DNA of 15,380 nucleotides, taken from assembly GCA_021785115.1 (NCBI GenBank), contig JAJYGO010000136.1, forward strand, positions 1-15,380, written 5' to 3'. This document shows, one piece after another, positions 1 through 8,230 of this stretch. This DNA comes from Chloroflexota bacterium (GTDB lineage Bacteria; Chloroflexota; Limnocylindria; Limnocylindrales; CSP1-4). The notes beneath the pieces were generated by a model, which made no database searches, had not been told where the DNA came from, and saw nothing but the letters and a program-made list of their open reading frames with translations. A program made the position numbers and the translations under genes. Position 1 is the first letter of the stretch, and each line of letters begins with the position of its first letter.

Positions 1-61
1 CGGCGCCGAGGGAGAGCAGGTCGAGGGCACCCTGCGGTGGGATGGCGAGGGGCTGGGCCAT
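1..61 (-). CDS. PfkB-family carbohydrate kinase, N-terminal 20 residues only (cut by window edge)
   Basis: The gene reads off the left edge of the window. The ATG at 61-59 is preceded by a GGAGG ribosome binding site 8 bases upstream, and the 20 visible residues end in DLLSLGA, the first beta strand and glycine of the ribokinase/PfkB fold, where sugar kinases usually read 'D(V/L)(L/V)xxGE/A'. It lies only 21 bases downstream of the SDR stop and is probably co-transcribed. Next to an SDR of the D-mannonate oxidoreductase type, a 2-keto-3-deoxygluconate kinase is the best guess, phosphorylating KDG to KDPG. The catalytic part is outside the window, so the family assignment rests on a short N-terminus and context only. 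Confidence 0.5.
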   Translation of the reverse strand, partial: MAQPLAIPPQGALDLLSLGA

Positions 62-82
62 GGCGGGCACCTCCGGGCCCTC

Positions 83-874
<792 letters not shown>

Positions 875-936
875 AACAGCGTCTCCCGTCCTGCCGAGGC
901 CCTCTGACCCGCTATGACCAGGCCCGGATCGGCAGG

Positions 937-1260
937 TCAGCCCCTCGGCGGCACGAACGCGACGAAGTACACGTAGTCGAGTGGTTCTGTTCCGAGGTTC
1001 CTGACCTCATGCTCGGTGCCGAGCGGAATGAACACGAAGGTGTCAGGCTCGAGCGCGTGGATCTCGCCAGCTAGTTCAAGCTCGCCACGCCCACGCAGGA
1101 CGTAGTAGGTCTGCTCCTCATCGACGTGGACGTGACGGGGGACTTTGCCACCAGGGAGAACGCTCACGTGCGACGATGCCAGCTTCTGCGTCTCGGCCAG
1201 GTGCCGGTAATCCACACCCGGTTCCTTGGCGACGGGGAGATCCCGCAGATAGGTGACCAT
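937..1260 (-). CDS. Small single-domain cupin protein (cupin 1)
   Basis: A 107-residue single-domain cupin. The first cupin motif is visible as GGKVPRHVHVDEEQ with His43, His45 and Glu49, and the second as PLGTEHEVRN with His84, giving the usual three-His, one-Glu metal site of the RmlC-like beta barrel. The start chosen is the ATG at 1260, because GGAGGTGG lies just ahead of it; an ATG at 1287 would place that site inside the gene. Small cupins in sugar operons act as isomerases, epimerases or lactone-binding proteins; the exact reaction cannot be told. It follows cupin 2 after 95 bases and precedes the SDR by 62 bases, on the same strand. Confidence 0.82.
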   Translation of the reverse strand: MVTYLRDLPVAKEPGVDYRHLAETQKLASSHVSVLPGGKVPRHVHVDEEQTYYVLRGRGELELAGEIHALEPDTFVFIPLGTEHEVRNLGTEPLDYVYFVAFVPPRG

Positions 1261-1355
1261 GGGTACCACCTCCATGACTTCATCCACGACGACGCGACGA
1301 GTACGGCGCCGCCAGCCCGATTCCCGATGTCGTGATTTCGCCTCGCGTCAGACGG

Positions 1356-1841
1356 TCACGGCGCAGTCGCCTGACCCCAGCGGACCCCCTCGAAGGACCA
1401 GTTGTTCTCAGCACAGAGGACCCGAACGTGGCTCTCCCAGGTTGGTTCCGTTTCCGGCTTGCCCGCGATGAAACAGTCGAAGCTGAGGTACACGACTCGA
1501 TCGTTGCCGGCGGCCTTGACCGAGTGATAGGTCCCCGGGGGAATCCGAACCAAGTCGCCCGCCCGGACGTCTAGCACGGTCGAGCCGTCGGGCCCGATGC
1601 GCAACACCGCTGCCCCCTCGGTGACATAGAACAGCTGCTCGGCGTCCGGGTGAACGTGCAACGGTGGTGCCTCGTTCGGCTCCAGGACGACCCAGAACGC
1701 CTCGGAGGTTGCGGACTCCGCCCGATCCATGATCAACAGGTTCGTGTGGGTGGGAAACCGATAACGAATCGTGTCTGCGGTGCTGAAGACGTAGCGCGTC
1801 GACGCCGTGGCCGTACCGCTTCCTTCTGCCGCGTGGCTCAT
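1356..1841 (-). CDS. Cupin-domain protein (cupin 2)
   Basis: A 161-residue cupin with about 50 extra N-terminal residues before the barrel. Motif 1 is PPLHVHPDAEQ (His62, His64; the acid position is filled by Glu68), motif 2 is GDLVRIPPGTYHSV with His106. The ATG at 1841 overlaps the stop of the preceding hydrolase gene by the 4 bases ATGA, so translation is probably coupled; a GGAGG lies 9 bases upstream. A much longer open frame runs upstream to about 2429, but that part is antisense noise of the hydrolase gene. The protein probably binds a divalent metal. Quercetinase-like 'cupin_2' proteins and sugar isomerases share this outline, so the substrate is unknown. It is only distantly similar to cupin 1. 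Confidence 0.82.
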   Translation of the reverse strand: MSHAAEGSGTATASTRYVFSTADTIRYRFPTHTNLLIMDRAESATSEAFWVVLEPNEAPPLHVHPDAEQLFYVTEGAAVLRIGPDGSTVLDVRAGDLVRIPPGTYHSVKAAGNDRVVYLSFDCFIAGKPETEPTWESHVRVLCAENNWSFEGVRWGQATAP

Positions 1842-3121
1842 TGCCCCAGACCTCCATGCTGACCGGCAGCCAGCGCAACCGCAGCGTCGACGATCGCCTC
1901 GCCGCCACCGGCCAGCAGCGGGCTGGCCGCGGGTTCGTAACCGCCCTCCCCGTAGGCATCCTTCGTTGGGATGTACCCGATCGTGCCGTCGCACAAGACG
2001 GCCACGAAGGTGCGACCGGCGCCGAGGCGCCGTTTGATCTCCATGCCGAGCGACGTGAAGAGTTCGCCCTGGATCCCGACATGGGTCGCCGGACCCAGGC
2101 CCAGGGCGCTCACCCGCACGCGCACCGGGCGATCGCGGTCCGAACTCGAGGCGTGCTGCAACACCAAACGGGCATGGGCCTCGGCGAGTAGTGCTGCGTG
2201 CATCACCTGCTGCGATTCGAGCGGACGCGCGCTTGCCACGAGCTGACGGGCATGCTCGACCGCGCGGGACGCGTCGTCCACAGAGGGAACGCGCCGGCGC
2301 GGCAACTCCAGTACCTGCGATCGGCCCCAGACGCGATCGGAAGGCGAAGGCTCCAGTCTTCGTCTCAGGTCGCATGCCACACCAGCGATGGCGCTCCCGT
2401 ACTGCTCCGCGGACGCGAACGTTCGCCACGGCGCGACGATGCCGATCATGCTGTCCTCCGGGGAGTACCCCCCGGGGTTCACATCACCCTGAGCGCCGGT
2501 CGTGAAGAGTGACACGCCGCCGAGCTCGTCGTCCAGCAGCCGACAGACGACTCCCGGGTAGTCCGCCGAGTACAGGAGGTTGTCCGGGCCGAGCGTGGTC
2601 GGATGGCAGCTGTAGTTGACGAGCGTGGCGATAGGCTGGCCGGCCATATCGTCGAGCCGCAGGACGGTGACGTCGTCGTCCACCGGCCCGTCGTGCGGAT
2701 GCCGCCGGTTCTTGCCGATGCCGTTGACGGGGGCGGCACTGATGGCCGCCACCGCCTCTCGCCGGCTCGTCCAGGCTTCCTCGACGGCTGCGGCGATGCT
2801 TGTACCGATGGTGCGCTCATACGGGGTCGGCTCGGGGAAGTCGGGGCCGCTATGCGTATGCGTTCCGGCGAGTTGCAGGTGGTCCCGATCGAGCCCGATG
2901 CGCGCATGGACCTCGTCGGAGATGATGCCCTGCAGGCGATCGTCGATCTGAAGCAAATCGGCGACCACGAGGACCGCGCGCTCGGTCGGCCCCTCGAAGG
3001 CGAGTGCCCGCGCAAACAGCCGATCATGGATCCCTTCGGCCCCGGCCGTGCGAGTCTCGAACCCCTGCATCGGGAGGCCGAGCGGCGGAGTGATATCGAC
3101 CCTGGCAACGCCAACTCTCAT
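1838..3121 (-). CDS. Neutral/alkaline non-lysosomal ceramidase-fold hydrolase, N-terminal domain only
   Basis: A 427-residue protein of the neutral ceramidase family (zinc amidase fold), containing only the catalytic N-terminal domain; true bacterial ceramidases are about 650 residues with an added C-terminal domain. Visible are the opening GVARVDITPP, the zinc motif THTHSGP (His88, His90) and YSCHPTTLG (His173). At the position of the catalytic serine (GDVSP in characterised ceramidases) it reads GDVNP, with Asn215, so ceramide cleavage by the known mechanism is unlikely. No signal peptide is present, so it is probably cytoplasmic. It overlaps both neighbours by ATGA (dehydrogenase upstream, cupin 2 downstream), tying it to the sugar pathway. 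A role as amidase or esterase on an acylated amino sugar is inference. Confidence 0.8.
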   Translation of the reverse strand: MRVGVARVDITPPLGLPMQGFETRTAGAEGIHDRLFARALAFEGPTERAVLVVADLLQIDDRLQGIISDEVHARIGLDRDHLQLAGTHTHSGPDFPEPTPYERTIGTSIAAAVEEAWTSRREAVAAISAAPVNGIGKNRRHPHDGPVDDDVTVLRLDDMAGQPIATLVNYSCHPTTLGPDNLLYSADYPGVVCRLLDDELGGVSLFTTGAQGDVNPGGYSPEDSMIGIVAPWRTFASAEQYGSAIAGVACDLRRRLEPSPSDRVWGRSQVLELPRRRVPSVDDASRAVEHARQLVASARPLESQQVMHAALLAEAHARLVLQHASSSDRDRPVRVRVSALGLGPATHVGIQGELFTSLGMEIKRRLGAGRTFVAVLCDGTIGYIPTKDAYGEGGYEPAASPLLAGGGEAIVDAAVALAAGQHGGLGQ

Positions 3122-4152
3122 GTCGCCTCCTTGACCTCTGTCAGTGTCACGGCGTGCCCGGTCGCCGCGGAGTCGTAGACGGCGAGGACGACTGCGAGCG
3201 TGTCCCGACCGTCCGCCCCCGAAATGGCCGGGGGACGATGCTCCACGATGGCGCTCGTCACGTCACGGTACTGGCGCGCATGGCCGACGAACGTGGTTCC
3301 CCACGTCGCGGCCGCTGGACCAGCCTGCTCCTGAGTCGGCTCAGGCCGAGGGACCCCCTGCACCTCCCAACCGACGAGATCCTCGCCGCGCAGGTGGATG
3401 TACCCGCGCTCTCCGTAGACCCGCAGTTCGTGCGGCACTCCCGGGTACGCGCACGTCGTCGCAACGAGACTGCCGAGCGCACCGCTTGCGAAAGCGACTG
3501 CAGCCGTGGCCGTGTCCTCTGCTTCCATCTTCTTCGCCACGGTCGCCGCCTGCCCGGCCACCCGCACGATCGGGCCGGCCAACCAGCGCACGAGGTCCAC
3601 CATGTGGATGCCCTGGTTCATCAACGCGCCCCCGTCGAACGCGCGCGTACCCCGCCACGCGGCGCTGTCGTAGTACTGCTGCGGGCGATAGTCGAGCGTG
3701 AGCCCCTCGACAAACGCCACGGGACCGAGCGCGCCGTCCGACAGGACTTGCCGGATTGCCTGCACCGCCGGTTCGAATCGTCGCTGGCTGACCGTCGATA
3801 CCACGAGGTCGCGAGACCGTGCCTCCTCGACGACACGGTCCGCATCGTCCAGACTCAGCGCGATCGGTTTCTCGATCAACACGTGCTTCCCGGCTTGCAG
3901 CGCGGCAAGCGCCTGCCCCGCATGGAGTCCCGAGGGCGTGCAGATGACCGCGGCGTCCACACCGCTCCAGCCAAGCGCCTCCGCCAAATCCGTCGACCAC
4001 GGCACGCCCCATCGCTCGCCGGCCGCCTGCGCTCGCTCCGCGCTGGAGTCGGACACGCCTGCCACGTATGCGCCATCCGTGATGCGAATGGCCTCGATGT
4101 GCTGCGCCGAGATGGCGCCCGCTCCGACGATCAGGTATCCGACTCTGGCCAT
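3118..4152 (-). CDS. Gfo/Idh/MocA-family NAD(P)-dependent oxidoreductase
   Basis: A 344-residue dehydrogenase with a Rossmann N-terminal half opening with LIVGAGAIS, the family's EKP motif (Glu94, Lys95, Pro96) and the C-terminal catalytic motif GIHMVDLVRW (His183, Asp186). Family members oxidise or reduce hydroxyls of sugars, inositols and amino sugars with NAD(P). It starts 2 bases after the aminotransferase stop and its own stop overlaps the hydrolase start by ATGA, so the three are almost certainly one transcript. Pairing with a DegT-type aminotransferase recalls pairs in which the dehydrogenase makes a keto sugar that the aminotransferase converts to an amino sugar, as NtdC and NtdA do in kanosamine synthesis, or the reverse. 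Substrate unknown. Confidence 0.9.
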   Translation of the reverse strand: MARVGYLIVGAGAISAQHIEAIRITDGAYVAGVSDSSAERAQAAGERWGVPWSTDLAEALGWSGVDAAVICTPSGLHAGQALAALQAGKHVLIEKPIALSLDDADRVVEEARSRDLVVSTVSQRRFEPAVQAIRQVLSDGALGPVAFVEGLTLDYRPQQYYDSAAWRGTRAFDGGALMNQGIHMVDLVRWLAGPIVRVAGQAATVAKKMEAEDTATAAVAFASGALGSLVATTCAYPGVPHELRVYGERGYIHLRGEDLVGWEVQGVPRPEPTQEQAGPAAATWGTTFVGHARQYRDVTSAIVEHRPPAISGADGRDTLAVVLAVYDSAATGHAVTLTEVKEAT

Positions 4153-4154
4153 CT

Positions 4155-5348
4155 TCAGGCCCGCTGGGCGGCGATCTTCGCGACGGCCGTCACGACATCG
4201 TCAAGGTCGTGCCGCTCCCCCATCAGGATCGGCAGCGAGAACATCAGGACCTCATCGCTGGCGGCTCGTTCCGCGGCGGGACAAGGATCCGGGGCGCGCC
4301 CTCCCAGGCGCGCGATCTCGTCGCAGACGGCCTGGTTGCGGTTGAGGGGCACGTACCCGTGGAACACCGGTATGCCCTCGGCCCGCAGCGCTCGAGCAAA
4401 CTCCATCTTGGGCAATCCGCCATCCTGGGCACCGAGCCAGCGCAGGTGGTACGTGTACCAGCTGTGCGCGGTCACCCCGTCGGGCACGCGGACGGCCTTG
4501 ATCCCCGGGATCTGCACCAGCTGCGCGGTGAGGTACGCGGCCGACGCGGCACGATGTTGACGCTGGGCGGGCATGCGACGCATCTGGGCAAGCACGATCG
4601 CTGCCTGGAACTCGGTGATCCGCAGGTTCCAGCCGAGCCGCACGTGCTCGTACCACTCGCCGCCTCGTCGACGGCCGACGTTGCGCAGCGACCACAACGT
4701 CTCCTCCAGCGCCGGGTCGTTCGTCAGCATCATTCCTCCCTCGCCACTGTTGATCACCTTGGAGGACTGGAAGCTGAACGTACCGATGTCGCCGATCGCG
4801 CCGACTGGCCGGCCCTTCCAGGCCGCACCGGCGGCCTGCGCCGCATCCTCGACGATCTTCAGGTTGTGTCGCCGCGCGGCCGCGAGCACGCCGTCCATGT
4901 CGACGGGACTCCCGGCGTGGTGCACGGGGATGATCGCCCTGGTGTGGGGCGTTACCGCGGCGTCGATCTTCGTTGGATCGATGAGCAGCGTGTCGAGCTC
5001 CACGTCGACGAACACGGGGATCGCACCCAACATGAGTGCCGCGCTCGCCGTCGCGATGAAGGTGTAGGGCGGCACGAGAACCTCGTCCCCGCGTTCGATC
5101 CCGAGAGCCTTGAGAGCCACAACCAGCGCCATCGTTCCGTTCGACACGCTGACCCCGAACCGCGATCCTTGCAGGGCGGCGAATTCGCGCTCAAGGTCTG
5201 CGACGAAATGCCCGTCGAGCGACCCCCAATGGCCCGACCGAAGCGCTTGGAGCAGCAGCGTCTCTTCTTCGCTGCCGAACTCTGGCCAGGTCGGAAACGG
5301 GGTCGTCCGTACCGGCGTCCCGCCATACAGGGCGAGCTTGTCTGCCAT
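4155..5348 (-). CDS. DegT/DnrJ/EryC1/StrS-family PLP-dependent aminotransferase
   Basis: A 397-residue sugar aminotransferase of the DegT family. Visible are SNGTMAL (phosphate/PLP region, residues 69-75), PPYTFIATASA, VEDAAQAAG with Asp168 contacting the PLP ring nitrogen, and FSFQSSKVINSGEGG with the Schiff-base Lys197. Length is typical. The N-terminal LALYGGTPVR is common in the branch that includes AHBA-synthase-like and inosose aminotransferases. The start is the ATG at 5348, preceded by GGGAGG 7 bases upstream; the ATG at 5366 lies ahead of that site. It uses glutamate, glutamine or alanine to exchange an amino group with a keto sugar or keto-cyclitol. It sits among catabolic genes rather than a sugar-nucleotide or antibiotic cluster, so it may run in the deaminating direction; that is inference. 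Confidence 0.92.
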   Translation of the reverse strand: MADKLALYGGTPVRTTPFPTWPEFGSEEETLLLQALRSGHWGSLDGHFVADLEREFAALQGSRFGVSVSNGTMALVVALKALGIERGDEVLVPPYTFIATASAALMLGAIPVFVDVELDTLLIDPTKIDAAVTPHTRAIIPVHHAGSPVDMDGVLAAARRHNLKIVEDAAQAAGAAWKGRPVGAIGDIGTFSFQSSKVINSGEGGMMLTNDPALEETLWSLRNVGRRRGGEWYEHVRLGWNLRITEFQAAIVLAQMRRMPAQRQHRAASAAYLTAQLVQIPGIKAVRVPDGVTAHSWYTYHLRWLGAQDGGLPKMEFARALRAEGIPVFHGYVPLNRNQAVCDEIARLGGRAPDPCPAAERAASDEVLMFSLPILMGERHDLDDVVTAVAKIAAQRA

Positions 5349-5371
5349 CTGACTGCCTCCCAGCACCGCTG

Positions 5372-6154
5372 TTATCGCGCCGGCGTGAGCTGCTCCTGAG
5401 CACCCGCGAAGGCCGCTTGGTCGACGTAGAGCGTCGCGTCAGCGTGGCGGCGGAGCGCGGACGCCGGGCATACGGCGGATACGGGCCCAAGCAACGCGCG
5501 CGCGACCGCCGGCGCCTTGTGGGACCCGGGCACGACGACCGACAGGATCCGGATCTGGAGGATCGCCGACATCGTGAGCGTGAGGGCCCGCCCGGGCACT
5601 GATGTCAGCGCGTCGAACGCTCCGTCGCGCACCTGCTGCACGCGGCTCGTCTCGTCGATGTCCACGACCTTGACCGCGTGTGGATCGTCGAAGTCCGCGA
5701 CGTGCGGATCGTTGAATGCCAGGTGCCCGTTCTCACCGATGCCGATGAGGCCGAAGTCGATCGGCCGCGCGGTCACCACCGCCCCGTAGCGTGCGCACTC
5801 GTCGGCCAGGCTCTCCGCGGCGCCGTCCATGTACTCGGCGTGCCCGATGGCGACCTGGTGCGTGAGGTGGCTTTCGAGCCACCGGCGCAGAGACAGCGGG
5901 TTGCCCCGTCCGAGACCGACGTACTCGTCAAGCTGTAGGACTTCCACGCGTCCCCAGTCGATTCCTGGCTCACGGAGGAGTGCGTGGAGGAACGCCTCTT
6001 GCGACGCTGCGGCCGCGAACACTGCACGCACGCTCTCCTGCTCGGCCAAGAGCGCCCTGAGGCGCCTGGCGACGTCTGTCGCCGCCGACGACCCCATCTC
6101 ATCGACCGACTCGTCAACGCGCACGTGCAGACGCTCAACATCGAAGACGGGCAT
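5372..6154 (-). CDS. NagB-like glucosamine-6-phosphate deaminase/isomerase family protein (divergent)
   Basis: A 260-residue protein of the NagB/6-phosphogluconolactonase fold. It shows LDEYVGL (Asp76 matching the catalytic base Asp72 of E. coli NagB), GIGENGHLAFNDP (residues 138-150), VPGSHKA (Lys213, matching Lys208) and the C-terminal CPASALRRH. In E. coli NagB the ring-opening triad is Asp141-His143-Glu148; here it reads Asn142-His144-Asp149, so two of three are changed. The protein would isomerise and deaminate an amino sugar phosphate or a related compound, but probably not GlcN6P in the standard way. GGAGG precedes a cluster of starts: ATG 6160 (3 bases away), GTG 6157 and ATG 6154 (9 bases); 6154 is chosen on spacing. 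It lies 23 bases upstream of the aminotransferase. Confidence 0.85.
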   Translation of the reverse strand: MPVFDVERLHVRVDESVDEMGSSAATDVARRLRALLAEQESVRAVFAAAASQEAFLHALLREPGIDWGRVEVLQLDEYVGLGRGNPLSLRRWLESHLTHQVAIGHAEYMDGAAESLADECARYGAVVTARPIDFGLIGIGENGHLAFNDPHVADFDDPHAVKVVDIDETSRVQQVRDGAFDALTSVPGRALTLTMSAILQIRILSVVVPGSHKAPAVARALLGPVSAVCPASALRRHADATLYVDQAAFAGAQEQLTPAR

Positions 6155-6229
6155 CACCATGTACCTCCAAGCTCCCTGATCACGCTCCGACAAGCGCTCG
6201 GTCCCTTGCCGCGGCGGATGTGAGATTGC

Positions 6230-6242
6230 GCCCCGACGGGGC
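6230..6242 (-). repeat. Small intercistronic hairpin between permease and NagB-like gene
   Basis: A perfect 5-base stem GCCCC/GGGGC with a 3-base loop lies 16 bases downstream of the second permease's stop, in a 104-base gap. There is no T-run after it on the minus strand, so it looks like an mRNA-stabilising or processing stem rather than an intrinsic terminator. Confidence 0.4.
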
Positions 6243-6258
6243 ATTGGCCATCCAACGC

Positions 6259-7095
6259 TCACTTCATGCCAGTCAACGTCACGCCCTCGATGATCCGGCG
6301 CCGCAGCACCAGAAACGCGATGATCGTTGGGGCGAGCGACACTACTGCGGCGGCGCTGGTGACACCGTAATCCACGGAGTACGTACTGTTGAACTGCGCC
6401 ATCCCGAGTTGAACCGGATACAGGTTCTGATCGTTCAGTACCAACAACGGCCAGATGAACGCCGTCCACGACTGCAGATACGCGAAGATCGCTAGCGCAC
6501 TCAGCGCAGGCCCGAGCAAGCGAGGCACCAAGCGAGTCATGATGCCGGTTTCCGAAAGCCCGTCGATACGCGCGGCATCGAGAAGCTCGTCAGGAACGCT
6601 GGCCAACACGTTCTGGCGCATGAAGAAGATCCCATAGCTCAGCACGACGTACGGGAGAATCAACCCTGGCAACGTGTTCACCAGAGATAGCGCCTGCACC
6701 TCGAGGAACACCGGTAACATGTAGATCTCAAAGGGGATGATCGCCGTAGCCAGAATCGTGATGAAGATGAAGTTGTTGCCCGGGAACCGAAACCTCGCCA
6801 GGATGTATCCGGCCACCAGCGAAGTGATGAGGATGAAGACTGTCGAGATCGTCGCGAACACGACGCTGTTCAGAAGCCAGCGCCCAAATGGCGCAGTACT
6901 GAACGCCGTGACGTAGTTGGCTAGCGTCCAGTGCTGAGGCAGCAGTGACGGAGAGGCCTGAAGCACCTCGGCGCCTGGACGGAATGAGGCGCTGACCAGC
7001 CAGAAAACCGGGAACACCATCCCGACCCCGACGATCAACAGGATCACTTCGACGACGGACCGGCCGAGTCGACGACGCAAGTGTGACATTATCAT
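6259..7095 (-). CDS. Carbohydrate ABC transporter permease, MalG-type
   Basis: A 278-residue inner-membrane permease of the CUT1 (sugar) ABC family. It has a short cytoplasmic start, about six hydrophobic segments, and the cytoplasmic EAA loop DELLDAARIDGLSE...LVPRLLGP at roughly residues 169-196, which docks the ATPase. It ends with ..GVTLTGMK, the usual MalG-type tail 'G(L/V)TxGAxK'. The start is uncertain: ATG at 7095 is taken, but TTG at 7107, directly abutting the stop of the first permease (TAG then TTG), and ATG at 7089 are also in frame, and none has a strong ribosome binding site, so translation is probably coupled to the first permease. The partner permease is immediately upstream; no ATPase gene is in the window. 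Confidence 0.93.
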   Translation of the reverse strand: MIMSHLRRRLGRSVVEVILLIVGVGMVFPVFWLVSASFRPGAEVLQASPSLLPQHWTLANYVTAFSTAPFGRWLLNSVVFATISTVFILITSLVAGYILARFRFPGNNFIFITILATAIIPFEIYMLPVFLEVQALSLVNTLPGLILPYVVLSYGIFFMRQNVLASVPDELLDAARIDGLSETGIMTRLVPRLLGPALSALAIFAYLQSWTAFIWPLLVLNDQNLYPVQLGMAQFNSTYSVDYGVTSAAAVVSLAPTIIAFLVLRRRIIEGVTLTGMK

Positions 7096-7107
7096 GGTAC
7101 CAGTCAA

Positions 7108-8055
7108 CTAGTCGGTCGGTCGGCTGAGGAACCGGAATTGAATGAGCGTCAACGCAATGACGACAAGGAGTAGGTACACCGCCTCGGCTGCGGCATATCC
7201 CATGTTGTAGTACCGGAACGCGTTCTGGAAGATGTCATATACGAGTACGCGGACGAGGTAGCCAGGTGCGCCCTGCACGTCTGACGCGAGGACGTACACC
7301 TGCGTGAAGACATTGTAGGATTGAATAGTCGTTATCACCGTTACGAAGAGCAGAATCGGAGCAATGAGAGGAACCGTGATATGCCGGAACTTCTTCCAAC
7401 TGCTCGCTCCGTCAACCGCGGCGGCCTCGTAGTACAGGTTCGGAATCGATCGTATTCCCACCAGGAGAATGATCATGTTATAGCCGACCTGTGCCCAGAC
7501 CGAGATCAGGATCACTGACACGACTGCCAAGGTCGGGTCGGTCGTCCACGGTTGAGCCGGGATGCCAAACAGCCCCAGCACATCGTTCAGGAGTCCGCCC
7601 TGATATTCGAGGATCAACCGCCACCCCAGAGTCGCGGGCACCAGGGGCGCCACCACCGGAAGGAAGAAGAGCACCTCGATCATGGACCCAATCCGGCCGG
7701 CCCCGCGAGCAAGTAGTGCTGCGACAAAGAAGCCAACGACCACCGACACAACGGTCGTGGCGAACGCGAAGATCGTCGTATTGATGAAGGCGGTCTGGAA
7801 GTTCGGATCGCCGAGGAGAGTCATGAAGTTGGCAAGGCCCACGAAGACGTGGGTTGAACCGACGAGGGGCCAGTTGAATAGACTCAGGAAGAGGGTATAC
7901 AGGATCGGAATGATCCGCAGAAAGGCGAAGAGCGCGACGACAGGCGCCAGAAACCCATAAGCGAATAGATACGCCCTGCGCCTGCGAGGTGGGATCGACC
8001 GGAAGGCCCCCATCGCCGTGGCCGGGATGCGCGACACTCCGGCGAGTGGGCCCAT
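7108..8055 (-). CDS. Carbohydrate ABC transporter permease, MalF-type
   Basis: A 315-residue permease of the CUT1 sugar ABC family. An arginine-rich N-terminus (PPRRRRAY) precedes the first membrane segment starting LFAYGFLAPV, and about six membrane helices follow. The EAA loop YYEAAAVDGASSWKKFRHITVP lies near residues 208-229. The N-terminal residues before about position 25 are poorly constrained: ATG 8055 (also GTG 8058) is used, while ATG 8013 would still keep all membrane segments; none has a convincing ribosome site. It forms a heterodimer with the MalG-type permease encoded next, and receives substrate from the lipoprotein encoded upstream. The 204-base gap from the binding-protein gene carries hairpins that probably set the ratio of the two products. 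Confidence 0.93.
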   Translation of the reverse strand: MGPLAGVSRIPATAMGAFRSIPPRRRRAYLFAYGFLAPVVALFAFLRIIPILYTLFLSLFNWPLVGSTHVFVGLANFMTLLGDPNFQTAFINTTIFAFATTVVSVVVGFFVAALLARGAGRIGSMIEVLFFLPVVAPLVPATLGWRLILEYQGGLLNDVLGLFGIPAQPWTTDPTLAVVSVILISVWAQVGYNMIILLVGIRSIPNLYYEAAAVDGASSWKKFRHITVPLIAPILLFVTVITTIQSYNVFTQVYVLASDVQGAPGYLVRVLVYDIFQNAFRYYNMGYAAAEAVYLLLVVIALTLIQFRFLSRPTD

Positions 8056-8180
8056 CACGCGATCTCGCAGTCGCGTGTCGAGTCCAGCGACCGTCGTCTG
8101 CCGTTCGGTGAGGTTCCCGACACAAGGTTGCCTTGGGTGCTCTCACGTCTCTGAGCTGGCATCCTTCTCACCCTCGCATC

Positions 8181-8220
8181 GGCCTGGCCTCCGCAGCTCG
8201 TTGGCCGCAGAGGCCAGGCC
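8181..8220 (-). repeat. Intercistronic inverted repeat after the binding-protein gene
   Basis: A perfect 11-base inverted repeat, GGCCTGGCCTC at 8181-8191 and GAGGCCAGGCC at 8210-8220, with an 18-base loop. It lies 39 bases downstream of the binding-protein stop and before the permease genes. No T-run follows on the minus strand, so a partial terminator or 3'-end stabiliser that keeps binding-protein mRNA more abundant than permease mRNA is likely, as known for malE-malF type operons. Confidence 0.6.
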
Positions 8221-8230
8221 CATCACGTCT

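Noticed and set aside
1842..2429. N-terminal extension of cupin 2 into a 357-codon frame
   Set aside because: The extension lies wholly within the ceramidase-fold gene in another frame, is Arg-rich and shapeless, and the ATGA start at 1841 gives a normal cupin.
3154..4560. Long plus-strand open frame of 468 codons opposite the dehydrogenase and aminotransferase genes
   Set aside because: It is antisense to two clearly recognised genes, has a composition dominated by Arg, Pro and His with no family resemblance, and is a common by-product of high GC.
4209..5399. Plus-strand open frame of 396 codons opposite the aminotransferase
   Set aside because: Same reason: it mirrors a confidently identified PLP aminotransferase and shows no domain, signal or ribosome site of its own.
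6190..6200. Possible operator (AAGCGCT) upstream of the NagB-like gene
   Set aside because: Only the inner six bases are symmetric and the flanks do not match the three operators at 11,011-11,194; probably chance.
6161..6469. N-terminal extension of the NagB-like frame to about 6469
   Set aside because: It overlaps the permease end and the intercistronic gap; a GGAGG site and the family's normal length place the start at 6154-6160.
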